Below, piece by piece: positions 61,026 through 64,000 of a DNA stretch of 64,000 nucleotides (positions are counted from its first letter, which is position 1; each line of letters opens with the position of its first letter). Location of the stretch: the NCBI RefSeq assembly GCF_023278365.1, contig NZ_CP075338.1, positions 2,046,001 through 2,110,000 of the forward strand. The letters run 5' to 3'. The notes under the pieces were generated by a model. It made no database searches. It saw nothing but the letters and a program-made list of their open reading frames with translations, and was not told the origin of the DNA. This DNA is from Epilithonimonas zeae. Its GTDB lineage: Bacteria; Bacteroidota; Bacteroidia; Flavobacteriales; Weeksellaceae. Position numbers and translations under genes: made by a program.

Positions 61026-62495
61026 TTAATTCAGAACATAACTTGTTCCATCCCGCCCGTCCTTCAGCTCAATTCCTTTCTCAAGAAGTTGATCGCGGAT
61101 CTGGTCAGACAAATCCCAGTTTTTGGCTTTTCTGGCCTGATTTCTTAAATCAATTAAAACCTGCAAAGTCTGGTCAAGCTTATCATTATTAGATTCTTCA
61201 ATCATTTCCAAACCTAAAACGTCAAAAACAATGGCGTTTAGGAATTGTTTTAAATCTTCATAATCTTCTGTTGAAATACTTTCTTTACCCAATTTTGAAG
61301 CCGAAATAAACTTCACCGCCTCGAATAAATGAGAAATCAAAATCGGACTGTTAAAATCATCTGTCAAAGCTTCCAACACTTTTTCTTTCCAATTTTTATA
61401 ATCAAAAGAAGAAGTTTCCACACCTTCTACCTGAGTTTGAGTATTCAAGATTTTCACAGCTTCCATCAATCTATTGAAGCCTTTTTCGCTCGCCAACATT
61501 GCATCATTAGAAATATCCAAAACACTTCTGTAATGAGCCTGTAAAAAGCAGAATCTCAAAACGCTTGGATGAAAAGCTTTTTCAAAGAAATCATTATTTC
61601 CGGTAATCAGCTCCATTGGAAGAATGTAATTTCCGGTCGATTTACTCATTCTTTGTCCATTCATTGTCAACATATTCGCGTGCATCCAATATTTCACCGG
61701 TTCTACGCCATTGCAGGCTTTTCCTTGAGCAATTTCACATTCGTGGTGCGGAAATTTCAAATCCATTCCACCACCGTGAATATCGAATTGATCACCAAGA
61801 TATTTTGTACTCATTGCCGTACATTCAAGATGCCAACCTGGGAAACCCTCTCCCCAAGGCGAAGGCCATTTCATAATATGTTCCGGCGAGGCTTTTTTCC
61901 AAAGTGCAAAATCCTGAGGATTTTTCTTTTCGCCTTGTCCGTCAAGGTCTCTTGTATTAGCAAATAATTCTTCGATATTTCTTCTGGAAAGTTCGCCATA
62001 ATTAAGACCTCTTGCATTGTATTCCAAAACATCGAAATAAACAGAACCATTACTTTCGTATGCAAAACCTTTTTCAACTAAAAGTTTCGTGAGTTCCAAT
62101 TGTTCAATAATATGACCAGTTGCAGTCGGTTCAATAGTTGGCGGAAGCAGATTAAATTTCTTCAAAACATCGTGAAAATCGACGGTGTATTTCTGTACAA
62201 TTTCCATCGGTTCCAGTTTTTCTAATCTGGATTGTTTGATGAATCGGTCATTATTGATATCGCCATCGTCCGTCAAATGTCCGGCGTCAGTAATATTTCT
62301 GACATATCTGACTTTATATCCAAGAAACTGAAGACTTCTGTAAATGAAATCGAAAGACAAAAAAGTTCTCACGTTACCCAAATGCACATTACTGTAAACC
62401 GTAGGTCCACAAACGTACATCCCGATATTACCTTCTAATATGGGTTTGAAAACTTCTTTTTCGCCTGAAAGCGAGTTGTATATTTTTAGTTGCAT
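61026..62495 (-). CDS. cysS: Cysteinyl-tRNA synthetase
   Basis: A 489-residue class I synthetase charging tRNA-Cys. The zinc Cys is Cys29 ([20 protein letters not shown], with the HIGH-like HLGN), further zinc ligands are in WHLECTAMS and [10 protein letters not shown], and the KMSKS-like loop is [11 protein letters not shown]-terminal helical domain ends in [12 protein letters not shown]-like text. Length is normal. It lies 105 bases downstream of the DinB-family gene. Confidence 0.96.
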   Translation of the reverse strand: MQLKIYNSLSGEKEVFKPILEGNIGMYVCGPTVYSNVHLGNVRTFLSFDFIYRSLQFLGYKVRYVRNITDAGHLTDDGDINNDRFIKQSRLEKLEPMEIVQKYTVDFHDVLKKFNLLPPTIEPTATGHIIEQLELTKLLVEKGFAYESNGSVYFDVLEYNARGLNYGELSRRNIEELFANTRDLDGQGEKKNPQDFALWKKASPEHIMKWPSPWGEGFPGWHLECTAMSTKYLGDQFDIHGGGMDLKFPHHECEIAQGKACNGVEPVKYWMHANMLTMNGQRMSKSTGNYILPMELITGNNDFFEKAFHPSVLRFCFLQAHYRSVLDISNDAMLASEKGFNRLMEAVKILNTQTQVEGVETSSFDYKNWKEKVLEALTDDFNSPILISHLFEAVKFISASKLGKESISTEDYEDLKQFLNAIVFDVLGLEMIEESNNDKLDQTLQVLIDLRNQARKAKNWDLSDQIRDQLLEKGIELKDGRDGTSYVLN

Positions 62496-62600
62496 TGATT
62501 TTTATTAATGATGAATTATAATTGATAAGTGATTTAAGATTTAAACATAAAAAATCAACAACAAATAATTGTTGCAATGAAGATTTTGTTCAATTGTTTC

Positions 62601-63047
62601 TTAAATTTTATCATTATTAATAGCTTTTAAATGATGATTCATATGACTAATATAATCATCAATAATAAATCTTAAAGTAAAAGATTGTTTTTCAGATTTA
62701 GTTGTATCGCAAATATTCTCCAATAGTTCATCGGGAATATTTTCAACAACATTTACAATCTGAAGGTTTAAATATTTCCACAAATTTATGATGTTAGAAA
62801 TCGGTGTATTCTGATAGTTTTGAGCTTTAACCCAAAAATTCTGATCATACACAATATTTTCATTTTCTTTATATTGAGTCACAACAAATCTTCTGATATT
62901 AGTAAAAGCACTGTCACAAAGATGACCTAATATTTCTTTTTTAGACCATTTTTCTTCAGACAATTTTTCATTCCATTGATTTTCTGAAATCGAATGAAAT
63001 TTTGCAATCTGCTTTTCTACAATATCTCTAAGAACTTGATAATCCAT
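62601..63047 (-). CDS. DinB-family protein, second copy in the window
   Basis: A 148-residue four-helix protein of the DinB/YfiT type. I chose the ATG at 63047 (MDYQVLRDIVEKQIAKF); the longer frame begins with TTG and overlaps folE. Family histidines appear in KKEILGHLCDSAFTN and in DDYISHMNHHLKAI. Only one base separates its ATG from the stop codon of folE, so the two are almost certainly translated as a coupled pair. The substrate is unknown. Confidence 0.8.
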   Translation of the reverse strand: MDYQVLRDIVEKQIAKFHSISENQWNEKLSEEKWSKKEILGHLCDSAFTNIRRFVVTQYKENENIVYDQNFWVKAQNYQNTPISNIINLWKYLNLQIVNVVENIPDELLENICDTTKSEKQSFTLRFIIDDYISHMNHHLKAINNDKI

Positions 63048-63048
63048 T

Positions 63049-63714
63049 TTAGTCAAATTTTGCGTGACTTCCTACATAATGTAAGAACTCCTGTCTTGTA
63101 ATAGGATTAGTTCTGAAAATTCCGCTCAATTCTGCTGTAATCGTAGAACTTGCTGTATCTTTAATTCCTCTGCAATTCACACAAAGATGTTTTGCATCTA
63201 TGATACAAGCAACATTATTGGTGCCAAGAGCTTCTTTCAAAGCATCAACAATCTGCATCGTCAATCTTTCCTGTACCTGCGGACGTTTTGCATAATAATC
63301 CACAATCCTATTAATCTTTGACAACCCAATCACTTCACCATTAGAAATATAAGCAACGTGAGCTTTCCCAATAATTGGCAAAAAGTGGTGTTCACAGAAG
63401 GAATAAACCGTAATATCTTTCTCAACCAGCATTTGGCGATACTTATATTGATTTTTAAAGGTCGAAACTCCAGGTTTATTTTCAGGAAGAAGGCCACCAA
63501 AAATTTCGTTTACATACATCTTCGCAACACGCTTAGGAGAATCTTTCAAAGAATCATCTTCCATATCAAGACCCAAAGTCTCCATGATTTCCGCAAAAAG
63601 CCCTTCTATTTTCTCAACTTTCTCTTCAGGTTTCAAATCAAAAGCGTCCTTTCTGAGAGGTGTATGATCTTTGCCTGTGAACAGATCATCGTCATTATCA
63701 GGAAAATGTTCCAT
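63049..63714 (-). CDS. folE: GTP cyclohydrolase I
   Basis: A 221-residue enzyme turning GTP into 7,8-dihydroneopterin triphosphate, the entry to folate and tetrahydropterin synthesis. I chose the ATG at 63714 (MEHFPDNDDDLF); a TTG at 63738 would sit on the -7 box. Zinc ligands are seen in YSFCEHHFLPI (Cys, His) and in HLCVNCRGI (Cys). Substrate residues follow in GEVIGLSKINRIVDYYAKRPQVQERLT. Length fits the type IA form, with an acidic N-terminal extension. Confidence 0.96.
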   Translation of the reverse strand: MEHFPDNDDDLFTGKDHTPLRKDAFDLKPEEKVEKIEGLFAEIMETLGLDMEDDSLKDSPKRVAKMYVNEIFGGLLPENKPGVSTFKNQYKYRQMLVEKDITVYSFCEHHFLPIIGKAHVAYISNGEVIGLSKINRIVDYYAKRPQVQERLTMQIVDALKEALGTNNVACIIDAKHLCVNCRGIKDTASSTITAELSGIFRTNPITRQEFLHYVGSHAKFD

Positions 63715-63735
63715 AATATCATTAGTAATAAGACG

Positions 63736-63743
63736 CAAAAATA
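63736..63743 (-). promoter_or_regulatory. Putative -7 box of folE
   Basis: The minus strand reads TATTTTTG, matching TAnnTTTG, 21 bases before the ATG at 63714. It covers the alternative TTG start, supporting the shorter frame. Confidence 0.5.
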
Positions 63744-63833
63744 AACAAAATTTTGTAGCCTATAGAGAGTAAATCTAAAGATTTGATTATAAAAAGAATA
63801 GATTTAGAACGAGTTTAAAAAAGTAAAAAAAAA

Positions 63834-63862
63834 TTGAAATGATTTGAAATTTTATATATTTG
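63834..63862 (+). promoter_or_regulatory. Promoter of acpP
   Basis: TTG at 63834-63836 and TATATTTG at 63855-63862 are spaced by 18 bases, a good -33/-7 pair. The ATG follows at 63895. Confidence 0.65.
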
Positions 63863-63894
63863 CACCTAAATTAACATAATTAAAAATAAATACT

Positions 63895-64000
63895 ATGTCA
63901 GACATTGCATCAAGAGTAAAAGCTATCATCGCTGATAAGCTTGACGTTGAAGAAACAGAAGTAACTCCAGAGGCTAGCTTCACAAACGATTTAGGAGCTG
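63895..64000 (+). CDS. acpP: Acyl carrier protein, 3'-truncated by window edge
   Basis: The first 35 codons of acyl carrier protein: [20 protein letters not shown], then [15 protein letters not shown]. The conserved DSL phosphopantetheine serine lies just past the edge. It carries acyl chains in fatty-acid synthesis. A clear promoter precedes it. Normal length would be about 78-79 residues, so over half is outside the window. Confidence 0.93.
   Translation, partial: MSDIASRVKAIIADKLDVEETEVTPEASFTNDLGA

Overview
The window is about 64 kb of AT-rich chromosome from a member of the Bacteroidota, class Flavobacteriia, most likely Chryseobacterium or a close relative in the Weeksellaceae. The evidence is the gliding-type ABC transporter genes gldF and gldG, proteins with type IX secretion (T9SS) C-terminal sorting domains, a SusC/SusD outer-membrane pair, paired DUF3857 proteins, an ATP synthase operon without beta and epsilon genes, flavobacterial -7 boxes (TAnnTTTG) before many genes, and little sign of Shine-Dalgarno sequences. 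The genus is an inference from protein style. I saw no rRNA or tRNA gene, complete IS, prophage or CRISPR array.

Layout. 1-6.5 kb: 5'-part of a secreted metalloprotease, then hemJ-like, gldF, gldG and lnt. 6.5-8.9 kb (minus): small genes including two hypothetical/DinB genes, a GNAT acetyltransferase, and a barnase/barstar pair. 9-14.1 kb (plus): acyl-CoA dehydrogenase, DUF1801, MazG-like pyrophosphohydrolase, a thioredoxin-fold lipoprotein, DUF4230, and two tandem stress-protein paralogues. 14.2-18.5 kb (minus): leucine operon leuA-leuC-leuD-leuB. 18.6-23.6 kb (plus): an unknown helical protein, thrS, infC (apparently with an AUA start), rpmI and rplT. 23.7-28.1 kb: three consecutive secreted metallopeptidases. 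28.3-31 kb: an SOS-like cassette, an HTH-S24 repressor plus alkB diverging from umuC, with two operator-like palindromes between them. 31-39 kb (minus): clpS, a CBS-domain membrane protein and the F1Fo ATPase operon. 39.3-46 kb: ffh, a lipoprotein and a SusC/SusD pair. 46.1-50 kb (plus): rnhB and a RecB/AddA-like helicase-nuclease. 50-54.4 kb (minus): ferritin followed by two DUF3857 proteins, one apparently with a dead active site. 54.4-63.7 kb (minus): secreted small proteins, malQ, a T9SS cargo, cysS, a DinB protein and folE. The right edge holds the start of acpP.

Functionally this is mostly core genome: translation, energy, leucine and folate/pterin synthesis, and protein targeting. It carries the secreted-protease and outer-membrane import repertoire expected of a protein-degrading bacterium. 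The accessory points of most interest are the operator-controlled umuC/repressor/alkB cassette, the membrane-anchored barnase with a cysteine pair at barnase positions 43 and 80, the probable AUA start of infC, and a two-copy dispersed intergenic element. No completely novel system was evident. All functional statements come from reading motifs by eye; no database search was possible.
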